Below, piece after piece: positions 38,422-46,746 of a stretch of DNA of 64,000 nucleotides. The stretch is from the NCBI GenBank assembly GCA_963734595.1, contig CAVTHV010000018.1, forward strand, positions 124,001-188,000, in the 5' to 3' direction. Each line of letters begins with the position of its first letter. Position 1 is the stretch's first letter. Origin of the DNA: CAKKQX01 sp963734595. GTDB lineage: Bacteria > Pseudomonadota > Gammaproteobacteria > Burkholderiales > SG8-41. The position numbers were made by a program, and so were the translations under genes. The notes under the pieces were generated by a model, which saw nothing but the letters and a program-made list of their open reading frames with translations, did no database searches and had not been told where the DNA came from.

Positions 38422-38437
38422 TGGCATAGCGTTTGCT
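38422..38437 (+). promoter_or_regulatory. Sigma-54-type promoter of the nrtABD-nirBD operon
   Basis: TGGCATAGCGTTTGCT matches TGGCAC-N5-TTGCW with one mismatch and exact spacing. It predicts a start near 38448, giving a leader of about 144 nucleotides before nrtA. The word is nearly identical to the one before nasA. Confidence 0.7.
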
Positions 38438-38477
38438 AAGAGTTGGGCATAGGCGTGTCCAACGGCGGGCGCGCTGT

Positions 38478-38528
38478 GCCCCGGCTGAGGCAAGCCGGCG
38501 GCATGTGACCATGGACAACGGCGTCCAT
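38478..38528 (+). promoter_or_regulatory. ANTAR-type tandem hairpin leader (NasT target)
   Basis: Hairpin P1 has stem CCGGCT/AGCCGG (38481-38486 with 38493-38498) and six-base loop GAGGCA; outer pairs extend it to 38478-38502. Hairpin P2 has stem ATGGAC/GTCCAT (38511-38516 with 38523-38528) and six-base loop AACGGC. ANTAR targets carry hexaloops with A at position 1 and G at position 4; P2 fits fully, P1 has G at 4 but G at 1. The 3' arm of P2 is also the 5' arm of the terminator at 38522, so the two structures exclude each other. Confidence 0.75.
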
Positions 38529-38564
38529 TTCGCAGGGGAAACCTGCGGGATGGACGTTTTTTTT
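38522..38564 (+). terminator. Intrinsic terminator in the nrtA leader (attenuator)
   Basis: A 15-bp stem pairs 38522-38536 with 38542-38556, including two G-U pairs, around loop GGAAA, and is followed by eight T. It lies 28 bases before the nrtA start codon, so it must be bypassed for expression. Its first seven stem bases lie in the P2 hairpin arm, the layout of NasR/NasT antitermination. Confidence 0.85.
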
Positions 38565-38591
38565 GGCGAGCGGCAACCAGTGGAGCATGAG

Positions 38592-39881
38592 ATGAGCGAT
38601 GAGACAAAGCGTGAAGCGGGCAAGGACGGGAAGGCGCGGAGCACGGGACGCCGCAAGTTTCTGCAGCAGAGCGGCGCGCTGACGGGCGCGGCGCTGATGG
38701 GCCTGGTGCCGGCGGGCGTGCGCCAGTCGGCGTGGGCCGCGGGGTCGGACGCGCCCGAAAAGAAGGAAGTCAAGATAGGCTTCATCCCGCTCACCGATTG
38801 TTCGTCGGTGGTGATGGCGTCGGTGATGGGATTCGACAAGAAATACGGCATCAAGATCACGCCGAGCAAGGAGGCGTCGTGGGCCTCGGTGCGCGACAAG
38901 CTCGTCAACGGCGAACTCGATGCGTCGCACGTGCTCTACGGCCTGATCTACGGCGTGCAGATGGGCATCGGCGGGCCGAAGAAGGACATGGCGGTGCTGA
39001 TGAACCTCAACAACAACGGCCAGGCGATCACGCTGTCGAAGAAACTCAACGAGAAAGGCGTCAAGGACGGCGCCAGCCTGAAGGCGCTGATGGACAGGGA
39101 AAAGCGCGAGTACATTTTCGCGCAGACGTTCCCGACCGGCACCCATGCGATGTGGCTCTACTACTGGCTCGCGGCCAACGGCATCAACCCGTTCACCGAT
39201 GCCAAGACCATCACGGTGCCGCCGCCGCAGATGGTCGCCAACATGCGCGTGGGCAACATGGACGGCTTCTGCGTCGGCGAGCCGTGGAACAACCGCGCGA
39301 TCGTCGACGGTATCGGCTTTACCGCCGAGACGTCGCAGGGCATCTGGAAAGACCACCCCGAGAAGACGCTCGGCACCACCGCCGAGTTCGTGCAGAAGTA
39401 TCCGAACACCGCGCGGGCGATGACCGCCGCGGTGCTCGAAGCCGGGCGCTGGATCGACGCTTCGCTGTCCAACCGCCAGAAAACCGCCGACACCGTTGCC
39501 GACAAGTCCTACGTCAATACCGACAAGGAGGTCATCATCGCGCGCATGCTGGGCCGCTACGAGAACGGCATCGGCAGGAAATGGGACGAGCCCGACTACA
39601 TGAAGTTCTACAACGAGGGCAAGGTCAATTACCCGTATTTGTCCGACGGCATGTGGTTCATGACCCAGCACCGCCGCTGGGGCCTGCTCAAGGAAGACCC
39701 CGACTATCTCGCAGTCGCGAAAAAGGTGAACCGCATCGACATTTACAAGCAGGCCGCGTCTGCGGCGAAGGTGCCGCTGCCGAAATCCGATTTCCGCACC
39801 TCGAAGCTGATCGACGGCGTGGTGTGGGACGGCAGGAACCCGAAAGCCTACGCCGCCGGTTTCAAGATCAAGGCGGCTTAA
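38592..39881 (+). CDS. nrtA: NrtA-type nitrate ABC transporter substrate-binding protein
   Basis: 429 residues. A Tat-like signal (RSTGRRKFLQQSGALTGAAL, GLVPAGVRQSAWA) is followed by the CmpA/NrtA domain: VKIGFIPLTDCSSVVMASVM, DASHVLYGLIYGVQMGIGG, FPTGTHAMWLYYWLAANGI, MDGFCVGEPWNNRAI and SDGMWFMTQHRRWGLL. It binds nitrate/nitrite in the periplasm for NrtB and NrtD. The ATG at 38592 follows GTGGAGCATGAG. Because NasS is a cytoplasmic homologue of this protein, the export signal argues that this one is the transporter receptor. Confidence 0.93.
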   Translation: MSDETKREAGKDGKARSTGRRKFLQQSGALTGAALMGLVPAGVRQSAWAAGSDAPEKKEVKIGFIPLTDCSSVVMASVMGFDKKYGIKITPSKEASWASVRDKLVNGELDASHVLYGLIYGVQMGIGGPKKDMAVLMNLNNNGQAITLSKKLNEKGVKDGASLKALMDREKREYIFAQTFPTGTHAMWLYYWLAANGINPFTDAKTITVPPPQMVANMRVGNMDGFCVGEPWNNRAIVDGIGFTAETSQGIWKDHPEKTLGTTAEFVQKYPNTARAMTAAVLEAGRWIDASLSNRQKTADTVADKSYVNTDKEVIIARMLGRYENGIGRKWDEPDYMKFYNEGKVNYPYLSDGMWFMTQHRRWGLLKEDPDYLAVAKKVNRIDIYKQAASAAKVPLPKSDFRTSKLIDGVVWDGRNPKAYAAGFKIKAA

Positions 39882-39906
39882 CGGATTCATAGTCCAGGGA
39901 GTCACC

Positions 39907-40819
39907 ATGAGCGTGGTCACGAGCAAGCAGGAAAAACCCGAAGATTCGGCCGGCCCGCCGAAAGCGGTGCCGACGGCGCGCGCTCGAGCCGGCGCTGGCG
40001 GTGGTCAAGCCGCACATGGTGCCGCTGCTGCAGCGGCCGGCAGTGCGCGAGGCGGTGGCTTCCTGGGTGCGCGCGCTGGTTCCCTGCATCCTCGGGATCG
40101 TGCTGTTTCTCGGCATCTGGGTCGTGATCGCGCAAAAAAGCCCGAACCTGCCCGGTCCCGGCAAGACCTGGGCGTCCGCCGTCCAGCTGTTCAGCGATCC
40201 GTTTTACCGGAAAGGCCCCAACGATCAGGGCATCGGCTGGAACGTGTTGAGTTCGCTCGCGCGCGTCGGCATCGGTTTCGGATTCGCGGCGCTGATCGGC
40301 ATCCCGCTGGGCTTCATGATCGGGCGTTTCAGATTTCTTTCGGCAATGGCGGCGCCCATCATCAGCCTGCTCAAGCCGGTATCGCCGCTGGCCTGGCTGC
40401 CGATCGGCCTGCTCGTCTTCAAGGCGGCGAATCCCGCGGCAATCTGGGTCATTTTCATCTCCAGCATCTGGCCGATGATCGTCAACACCGCGGTCGGCGT
40501 GCGCCAGGTGCCGCAGGACTATCTCAACGTGGCGCGCGTGCTCAGCCTGCCGGAGTGGAAAGTATTCAGCTCGATCCTGTTCCCGGCGGTGCTGCCCTAC
40601 ATGCTGACCGGCATCCGGTTGTCGATCGGCGTGGCGTGGCTGGTGATCGTCGCGGCCGAGATGCTGACCGGCGGCGTCGGCATCGGCTTCTGGGTGTGGG
40701 ACGAATGGAACAATCTCAACGTCGAGCACATCATCATCGCGATATTCATCGTCGGCATCGTCGGGCTGCTGCTCGAGCAGGCGCTGATGCTGCTGGCGCG
40801 CCGTTTCCAATACCAGTAG
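39907..40819 (+). CDS. nrtB: Nitrate ABC transporter permease (N-terminal frameshift)
   Basis: About 304 residues. After a soluble N terminus (MSVVTSKQEKPEDSAGPPKA) a shift near 39988, in CGCGCGC, leads to the permease: VPCILGIVLFLGIWVVIAQK, SSLARVGIGFGFAALIGIPL, SLLKPVSPLAWLPIGLLVFK, PQDYLNVARVLSLPEWKVFS and AWLVIVAAEMLTGGVGIGFW, with about six membrane spans and the EAA-type loop. It forms the membrane channel for nitrate with NrtD. The next gene lies 164 bases on, separated by element D. Confidence 0.9.
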
Positions 40820-40820
40820 T

Positions 40821-40960
40821 AAGACTGCAGAGAACACAAGAGCACAGAGAAGAACGAGTTTATGAACCGCAGATCCAGAAAGCCAATACAGACGATTTTT
40901 GCCCTGCGATTTATTCGTCTTTTCGTGCGTCTTAACGTGAACCTGGTTCTCTGTGCGATG
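40821..40960. repeat. Inverted intergenic element D (CAGAGAACACA-type arms) inside the nrt operon
   Basis: The left arm (40824-40850) reads CTGCAGAGAACACAAGAGCA and CAGAGAAG; the right arm contains GGTTCTCTGTGCGATGTTCG (40945-40964), an imperfect inverse. Inner words CAGACGATTTTTG and TTCGTCTTTTCGTGCGTC also pair loosely. It separates nrtB from nrtD within one operon. Confidence 0.65.
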
Positions 40961-40983
40961 TTCGCTAAGGTTGCGAAAAATTC

Positions 40984-41763
40984 GTGAGACTGGAAAAAGT
41001 CGGGATGACGTTCAATACCAAGCGTGGCGAATACGTGGCGGTGAAGGACGTCAACCTCACGGTCGATGAGGGGACGTTTGTTTCCATCATCGGGCACTCC
41101 GGCTGCGGCAAATCGACCGTGCTCAATCTTGTCGCCGGCCTGCTGCAGGCAACCGCGGGCGTGCTCCTGTGCGGCGGACGCGAGATCGCCGGGCCGGGGC
41201 CGGACCGCGGCGTGGTCTTCCAGAACCATTCGCTGCTGCCGTGGCTTACCTGCTACGAGAACGTCCAGCTTGCCGTGCAGCGCGTATTCGGGGCTGCGGA
41301 GAGCAAGGCGCAGCTGAAAGCGCGCATCGTCAGGGCGCTCGACCTGGTGCAGCTCGGTCACGTGCTCGACAAGCGGCCGAACGAGATTTCCGGCGGCATG
41401 AAACAGCGGGTCGGCATTGCGCGCGCCCTGTCGATGGAGCCCAAGGTGCTGCTGCTCGACGAGCCGTTCGGCGCGCTCGATGCGCTGACCCGCGCGCACC
41501 TGCAGGATGAACTGATGAAGATCGTCGCGGCGGCCGGCAGCACCGTGATCATGGTGACGCACGACGTCGACGAGGCGGTGCTGCTGTCCGATCGCATCGT
41601 GATGATGACCAACGGACCGGCGGCGACCATCGGCGGCATCGTCAAGGTCGATCTGCCGCGCCCCCGCGACCGGCTGGCGCTCGCCAACGACAGTCGTTAC
41701 CACCAATGCCGTGCCGCAGTGCTCGAGTTTCTTTATCAAAAACAACTGCGTTCCGCGGCATGA
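40984..41763 (+). CDS. nrtD: Nitrate ABC transporter ATP-binding protein
   Basis: 259 residues, a full ABC ATPase: Walker A SIIGHSGCGKSTVLNLVAG, Q-loop VVFQNHSLLPWLTCYENV, signature NEISGGMKQRVGIARALSM, Walker B VLLLDEPFGALDALTRAHL, H-loop IMVTHDVDEAVLL. It lacks the extra NrtA-like domain of NrtC. The start is taken as the GTG at 40984, since a TAA lies 12 bases upstream in frame; the AAGG 12 bases before is a poor ribosome site, possibly a result of element D sitting at the start. Confidence 0.9.
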   Translation: MRLEKVGMTFNTKRGEYVAVKDVNLTVDEGTFVSIIGHSGCGKSTVLNLVAGLLQATAGVLLCGGREIAGPGPDRGVVFQNHSLLPWLTCYENVQLAVQRVFGAAESKAQLKARIVRALDLVQLGHVLDKRPNEISGGMKQRVGIARALSMEPKVLLLDEPFGALDALTRAHLQDELMKIVAAAGSTVIMVTHDVDEAVLLSDRIVMMTNGPAATIGGIVKVDLPRPRDRLALANDSRYHQCRAAVLEFLYQKQLRSAA

Positions 41764-41797
41764 CGATGAACCGGGAACAACAGCGAGGCGGGCGGAC

Positions 41798-44228
41798 ATG
41801 AAACGCATGAAACTGGTAATGGTCGGCAACGGCATGGCGGGGGTGCGCACGCTCGAGGAGCTGCTCAAGATCGCGCCCGACCTTTACGACATCACGGTCT
41901 TCGGCGCCGAGCCCCACGCCAATTACAACCGCATCCTGCTCTCGCCGGTGCTGGCCGGCGAGATGACGCTGCAGGACATCATGCTGAACGATGTCGACTG
42001 GTACGCGCAAAACGGCATCACGCTCGAGCTGGGCAAAAAGATCGTCAAGATCGACCGCAGTGCACGCAAGGTCATCGCCGCCGATGGCACTGCAACCGCA
42101 TACGACCGGTTGCTGCTTGCCACCGGTTCCAATCCCTTCATTCTGCCGGTTCCCGGGACGAAGCTGGAAGGCGTGCTCACTTATCGCGACATCCAGGACA
42201 CCAACGCCATGATCGAGGCGGCGGCGAGATATCGCCACGCGGTGGTGATCGGCGGCGGCCTGCTGGGCCTGGAGGCGGCAAACGGGCTGAAGGCCGCGCG
42301 GCATGAACGTCACCGTCGTGCATCTGATGGACTGGCTGATGGAGCGCCAGCTCGACCGGACCGCTTCCCGCATGCTGCAGCAATCGCTCGAAGCCAAGGG
42401 CCTCAGCTTTCTGCTTGGGAAGCAGACTGCCGAAATCACCGGCGGGCCGGACGGTCGTGTCAAAGGCGTCAAATTCAAGGACGGCGAAGAAATCGTCGCC
42501 GACCTCGTGGTGATGGCGGTGGGCATACGACCCAATACGGAACTCGCGGAGTCAGCAGGACTGCATTGCAGCCGCGGCATCGTCGTCAGCGACACCATGC
42601 AGACTTTTGATCCCAAAATTTATGCGGTGGGCGAATGCGTGGCTCACCGTGGCGTCGCTTACGGGCTGGTGGCGCCGCTGTTCGAGATGGCCAAGGTCTG
42701 CGCCAACCATCTCGCGCGTTTCGGCATCGGCCGCTACGAGGGTTCGATCACCTCCACCAAGCTCAAGGTCACGGGCATCGATCTGTTTTCCGCGGGCGAC
42801 TTCAACGGCGGCGACGGAACCGAGGACATCGTGCTGCATGACACCGTCGGCGGCGTTTACAAGAAGCTGGTGATCAAGGACAACCACATCGTCGGCGGCG
42901 TGCTTTACGGCGACACCGTGGACAGTTCCTGGTATCTGCAGTTGCTGCGCGACAAGCAGGACATCCATGAGATTCGCGACCACCTGATGTTCGGCCAGTC
43001 GCATCTCGGCAACAGCGGCCACCAGGGGCAAAGCAAAGCCGTTGCCATGTCGGACGAGATGGAGGTGTGCGGCTGCAATGGCGTGTGCAAGGGCACGATC
43101 GTGAAAGCGATCAAGGAGAAGGGATTGTTCACGCTCGACGATGTGCGCAAGCACACCAAGGCCTCGAGTTCGTGCGGCTCGTGCACCGGGCTGGTCGAGC
43201 AGATTCTCGCATCCGCCATCGGCGGCGCCTATCAGCCGGCGGAGTCGAAGAGCAAGCCCATGTGCGGCTGCACCGACCACACGCATGAAGAAGTGCGCCG
43301 TACTATCCGCGACCATAAGCTGCTGACGATCCCGGACGCCATCAGATTCATGGAGTGGCGCACGCCCGATGGCTGCGCCAGTTGCCGGCCGGCGCTCAAT
43401 TATTACCTGCTCTCGACCTGGCCGCACGAAGCCATGGATGATCCGCAGTCGCGCTTCATCAACGAGCGGGCGCATGCCAACATCCAGAAAGACGGCACCT
43501 ATTCGGTGGTGCCGCGCATGTGGGGCGGCACGACGTCGGCCGTGGAATTGCGCCGCATTGCCGATGTGGTGGACAAGTACCAAATTCCCACGGTCAAGCT
43601 CACGGGCGGCCAGCGCATCGACCTCCTCGGCGTGAAGAAACAGGATCTGCCCAAAGTGTGGCGCGATCTCGGCATGCCTTCGGGCCACGCCTACGCCAAG
43701 GCGCTGCGCACCGTGAAGACCTGCGTCGGTTCCGAGTGGTGCCGCTTCGGCGTGCAGGATTCGACCAACATGGGCATCGCCCTGGAGCGGGACCTGTGGC
43801 GCATGTACGCGCCGCACAAGGTGAAGCTCGCGGTCTCGGGCTGTCCGCGCAACTGCGCCGAGGCGACGATCAAGGACGTGGGCGTGATCGGGGTGGATTC
43901 CGGCTGGGAGATCTATGTGGCCGGCAACGGCGGCATCAAGGCCGAGGTGGCGCAGTTCCTGTGCAAAGTGAAAACGCGGGAAGAAGTGCTGGAATACGCC
44001 GGCGCATTCCTGCAACTCTACCGCGAGGAGGCGCGCTACCTCGACCGCACCGTGCATTACGTGGCGCGCGCCGGACTCGACTACGTCAAGCGCCGCATCG
44101 TCGATGACGCCGCCGGCCGCAAGGCGCTTTACGACCGGCTGCAGTACGCGCTGTCCGGAGAGAAAGACCCATGGCAGCAGCGCGCTGCCGGCGAGGCCAG
44201 GCACGAATTCGAAATGCTCGAGGTGTGA
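41798..44228 (+). CDS. nirB: Assimilatory nitrite reductase large subunit (one frameshift)
   Basis: About 809 residues. The N-terminal FAD/NAD(P) part (MKLVMVGNGMAGVRTLEELL, ATGSNPFILPVPG, VVIGGGLLGLEAANGL) is followed by two BFD-like [2Fe-2S] segments (CGCNGVCKGTIVKAI, SSCGSCTGLVEQIL) and the siroheme/[4Fe-4S] domain (TCVGSEWCRFGVQDS, AVSGCPRNCAEATIKDVGVI) with its four cysteines. A shift near 42297 separates the NAD domain halves (expected KARGMNVTVVHL). With NirD it reduces nitrite to ammonium using NAD(P)H. It lies 34 bases after nrtD. Confidence 0.94.
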
Positions 44229-44230
44229 AT

Positions 44231-44569
44231 ATGAAAACAGCTGCTGCCGTGCTTTTGCAAGCGGATCGCTGGGTCCGGGCGTGCCGCGTCGAGGACATCC
44301 CGCGGCTCGGCGCGCGCGTGGTGAACAGCGCGCAAGGCGACATTGCGGTGTTCCGCAACGCCGAAGACGAAGTGTTCGCGCTCGCCGACCGCTGTCCCCA
44401 CAAAGGCGGGCCGCTGTCCCAGGGCATCGTGTTCGGGCGACGGGTCGCATGCCCGCTGCACAATTGGGTGATTCAATTGGAAGACGGCTGCGCGGCAGCG
44501 CCTGACGAGGGGTGCGCCGGGCATTATGAGGTGAAGGTCGAAGCGGACCAGGTTTTTATCAAAATATAG
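44231..44569 (+). CDS. nirD: Assimilatory nitrite reductase small subunit, Rieske-type
   Basis: 112 residues of the Rieske-fold NirD family. Both cluster motifs are complete, CPHKG (CxH) and CPLHN (CxxH), so it could hold a [2Fe-2S] centre; the E. coli NirD lacks these ligands. The start is two bases after the nirB stop region (GTGTGAATATG). It ends the nrt-nir operon. Confidence 0.92.
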   Translation: MKTAAAVLLQADRWVRACRVEDIPRLGARVVNSAQGDIAVFRNAEDEVFALADRCPHKGGPLSQGIVFGRRVACPLHNWVIQLEDGCAAAPDEGCAGHYEVKVEADQVFIKI

Positions 44570-44737
44570 CCTGCTGTTGCCCGAGTGAGACAGGCGCTCG
44601 CCGGCGCGTGTGCAGTTGCGCGCGCGATGAAACGCCAGCAACCACGTTGGCGACACGGACATAGGTCCGGCTGGTTAAGCCGCTCGTGATTCTGTAAGAT
44701 CACACTTTTTCCGGACAACCGACGAGGAGAACCCAGA

Positions 44738-45319
44738 ATGCAACATGAACTTCCCGCTCTTCCCTATGCAATGGATGCGCTGCAGCCGCATATATCCAAG
44801 GAAACGCTCGAATTCCATTACGGCAAGCATCATCAGGCCTACGTGACCAATCTCAACAACCTGGTCAAGGGCACCGAGTTCGAAAACATGTCGCTCGAGG
44901 ACATCATCAGGAAATCGAAGGCGGGCATTTTCAACAATTCCGCCCAGATCTGGAACCATACGTTCTACTGGCACAGCCTGTCGCCCAAGGGCGGCGGCAA
45001 GCCCACCGGCGACCTCGCCAAGGCGATCGACGCCAAATTCGGGTCGTTCGACGAATTCAAGAAGCAGTTTTCCGCGGCAGCGGTGGGCACGTTCGGCTCG
45101 GGCTGGGCGTGGCTGGTCAAGAACGCCGATGGCACGGTTGCAATCGAATCCACTTCGAATGCGGCGACGCCGCTCACCACCGACAAGAAGCCGCTGCTGA
45201 CTTGCGACGTGTGGGAGCACGCCTATTACATCGACTATCGCAATCGCCGTCCCGATTACGTGGGGGCGTTCTGGAATCTGGTGAACTGGGAGTTTGCCGC
45301 GAAAAACTTCGCCGGCTGA
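44738..45319 (+). CDS. sodB: Iron/manganese superoxide dismutase
   Basis: 193 residues of the Fe/Mn SOD family: LEFHYGKHHQAYVTNLNNLV, the metal ligands His26-region, NHTFYWHSLSPKGGG, and the C-terminal CDVWEHAYYIDYRNRRPDYV (DxWEHAYY). The pattern AAAVGTFGSGWAWLV favours Fe-SOD. It detoxifies superoxide in the cytoplasm. The start follows GAGGAGAACCCAGA. It stands alone with its own terminator. Confidence 0.95.
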   Translation: MQHELPALPYAMDALQPHISKETLEFHYGKHHQAYVTNLNNLVKGTEFENMSLEDIIRKSKAGIFNNSAQIWNHTFYWHSLSPKGGGKPTGDLAKAIDAKFGSFDEFKKQFSAAAVGTFGSGWAWLVKNADGTVAIESTSNAATPLTTDKKPLLTCDVWEHAYYIDYRNRRPDYVGAFWNLVNWEFAAKNFAG

Positions 45320-45339
45320 TTTCGGACCGGATTGCAGGC

Positions 45340-45364
45340 AAAGGGCGCTTCGGCGCCCTTTTTG
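45340..45364 (+). terminator. Rho-independent terminator of sodB
   Basis: AAGGGCGC/GCGCCCTT form an 8-bp stem around a TTCG tetraloop (45341-45360), followed by TTTTTG. It lies 21 bases past the sodB stop. The A run on the left side allows action on the convergent DUF192 gene as well. Confidence 0.93.
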
Positions 45365-45372
45365 TTTCTGGG

Positions 45373-45834
45373 CTATCTTGCAGCGGGCGCCTGGTCCAGA
45401 CCTTCGAGTTTTGCGCCGGACTTGATCCCGCGCTTCTTGAACCAGCCGCGGTTCATCTCGAGCGCGTACCTGGCGGGCCCTGCCGAGTCGTGGGTGTCGG
45501 TGGTGAGCGGTTTCATGTCGGTGATATTGATGATCGTGCCCGTATCGTCGATGAATGCGATGCTGAGCGGCAAGTAGGTGTTCTTCATCCAGAAGCTCAG
45601 CGGTGCGGCCTGCGGAAACACGAACAGCATGCCGCGATTCTCCGGCAGCATGCGCCGGTGCATCAGCCCCAGCGTGCGGTCGGCATCGGTATACGCGACT
45701 TCCGCCGTGAGCTTGTGCCCGCCCAGGGCGAGCGTGATCTCAGGCATATCGGCGCGCGCGGCAACGGCCTGCAGACACAGCGCGGCGATGACGAATATTT
45801 TTTTCAGAGATTTGGAGTTCATGGCGCGATTCAT
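45373..45834 (-). CDS. DUF192 family exported protein
   Basis: 153 residues: a signal peptide (KKIFVIAALCLQAVAARA) and one DUF192 domain (EVAYTDADRTLGLMHRRMLP, GMLFVFPQAAPLSFWMKNTY, LPLSIAFIDDTGTI, ALEMNRGWFKKRGIKSG). The family is small, extracytoplasmic and of unknown function. It is next to and in the same direction as the CbiX/SirB-type chelatase, two bases apart. Confidence 0.9.
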   Translation of the reverse strand: MNRAMNSKSLKKIFVIAALCLQAVAARADMPEITLALGGHKLTAEVAYTDADRTLGLMHRRMLPENRGMLFVFPQAAPLSFWMKNTYLPLSIAFIDDTGTIINITDMKPLTTDTHDSAGPARYALEMNRGWFKKRGIKSGAKLEGLDQAPAAR

Positions 45835-45836
45835 AG

Positions 45837-46241
45837 TCAGTGTTGGACGGTGTTGACGAGCCAGTTGCCGATGGCGTCGAGGATGACCTCGACATCACCG
45901 ACCGCCGGCAGCAGCGTGAGTGTGGCGGCAGGGAAACGCTGGCGCAGACCGGCCAGCAGCTGCGGCAGGTCATGTTTCAGGTGCCCGCCCTGCGCCATGA
46001 ACAGCGGCGCAATCGTAATGGTGTCGTGTCCCGCCGCGGCCAGCATTTCGACGGCGTCAGGCAGCGCCGGCGTCATGAATTCCAGAAAAGCAAGCTCGAC
46101 CGTGAGGCCGGGACAGCGCATGGCGACATTGTGCTGGATTTTCCGGAACGGTTCGGCCCATTCGGGATCGCGCGCGCCATGGGCGAATAAAATCAATGCC
46201 GAGTGTTTAGTGTTAAGTGTTGAGTTAACAGCCTTGGTCAT
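45837..46241 (-). CDS. CbiX/SirB-type sirohydrochlorin chelatase
   Basis: 134 residues, the short single-domain CbiX form: ALILFAHGARDPEWAEPFRK with the first catalytic His, VELAFLEFMTPALPDAVEML, and ITIAPLFMAQGGHLKHDLPQ with the second. It inserts Fe or Co into sirohydrochlorin; with cobA in the nitrate cluster it may supply siroheme to NirB. The N terminus reads MTKAVNSTLNTKHSALILF; residues 5-14 come from the arm of element E, and removal would give the common MTKALILFAHG, so the repeat seems to have entered the gene. Confidence 0.87.
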   Translation of the reverse strand: MTKAVNSTLNTKHSALILFAHGARDPEWAEPFRKIQHNVAMRCPGLTVELAFLEFMTPALPDAVEMLAAAGHDTITIAPLFMAQGGHLKHDLPQLLAGLRQRFPAATLTLLPAVGDVEVILDAIGNWLVNTVQH

Positions 46242-46288
46242 TTCCGTCTCGACACTAAAAATTTAACATTAAGCACTCAACACTAATG
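46202..46288. repeat. Inverted intergenic element E (AACACTTAA-type arms)
   Basis: The left arm (46202-46229) is AGTGTTTAGTGTTAAGTGTT and GAGTTAAC; the right arm (46251-46288) contains TTAACATTAAGCACTCAACA and CTAA, its imperfect inverse. The left arm lies inside the chelatase gene's 5' end and the right arm covers the dut stop codon. Confidence 0.75.
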
Positions 46289-46732
46289 CTTGCCTGTGCT
46301 TCCGAAACCGCCCGCGCCGCGGCTGCTCTCGTCGAACTCGTCGACGATGTTGAAGCCCGCCTGCACTACGGGCAGGATGACAAGCTGCGCGAGGCGCTCC
46401 ATCGGGTTCAGCACGAATGGCGCATCGCCGCGGTTCCAGGTCGAGACGAAGATCTGGCCCTGATAGTCGGAGTCGATCAGGCCGACCAGGTTGCCGAGCA
46501 CGATGCCGTGCTTGTGTCCGAGGCCGGAGCGGGGCAGCACCACTGCGGCGAAGCCGGGGTCGCCGATGTGGATCGCGATGCCCGAGGGGATCAGCTCGGT
46601 CTGTCCGGGCTGCAGCGTGAGCGGCGCGCTGATGCAGGCGCGCAGGTCGAGCCCCGCCGAGCCCGGCGTCGCATAGTGCGGCAACTGGTCGCGCAGCCGC
46701 GCGTCGAGAATCTTGACGTCGATTTTTTTCAT
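46283..46732 (-). CDS. dut: dUTP diphosphatase
   Basis: 149 residues of the trimeric dUTPase family with all five motifs: TPGSAGLDLRA (1), VLPRSGLGHKHGIVLGN (2), GLIDSDYQGQI (3), MERLAQLVILP (4) and the C-terminal RGAGGFGSTGKH (5). It hydrolyses dUTP to dUMP and keeps uracil out of DNA. It lies between elements E and F, downstream of coaBC, a common betaproteobacterial order. Confidence 0.96.
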   Translation of the reverse strand: MKKIDVKILDARLRDQLPHYATPGSAGLDLRACISAPLTLQPGQTELIPSGIAIHIGDPGFAAVVLPRSGLGHKHGIVLGNLVGLIDSDYQGQIFVSTWNRGDAPFVLNPMERLAQLVILPVVQAGFNIVDEFDESSRGAGGFGSTGKH

Positions 46733-46746
46733 TTTAGAAAATCAAA

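Noticed and set aside
38433..38591. N-terminal extension of NrtA through the leader
   Set aside because: The frame is open from 38433, but it would translate across the terminator and antiterminator hairpins, and the Tat signal begins after the ATG at 38592 with a good ribosome site.
42552..44450. A 630-codon minus-strand frame opposite nirB
   Set aside because: NirB motifs on the plus strand explain the openness; the antisense product is low in hydrophobic residues and unlike any family.
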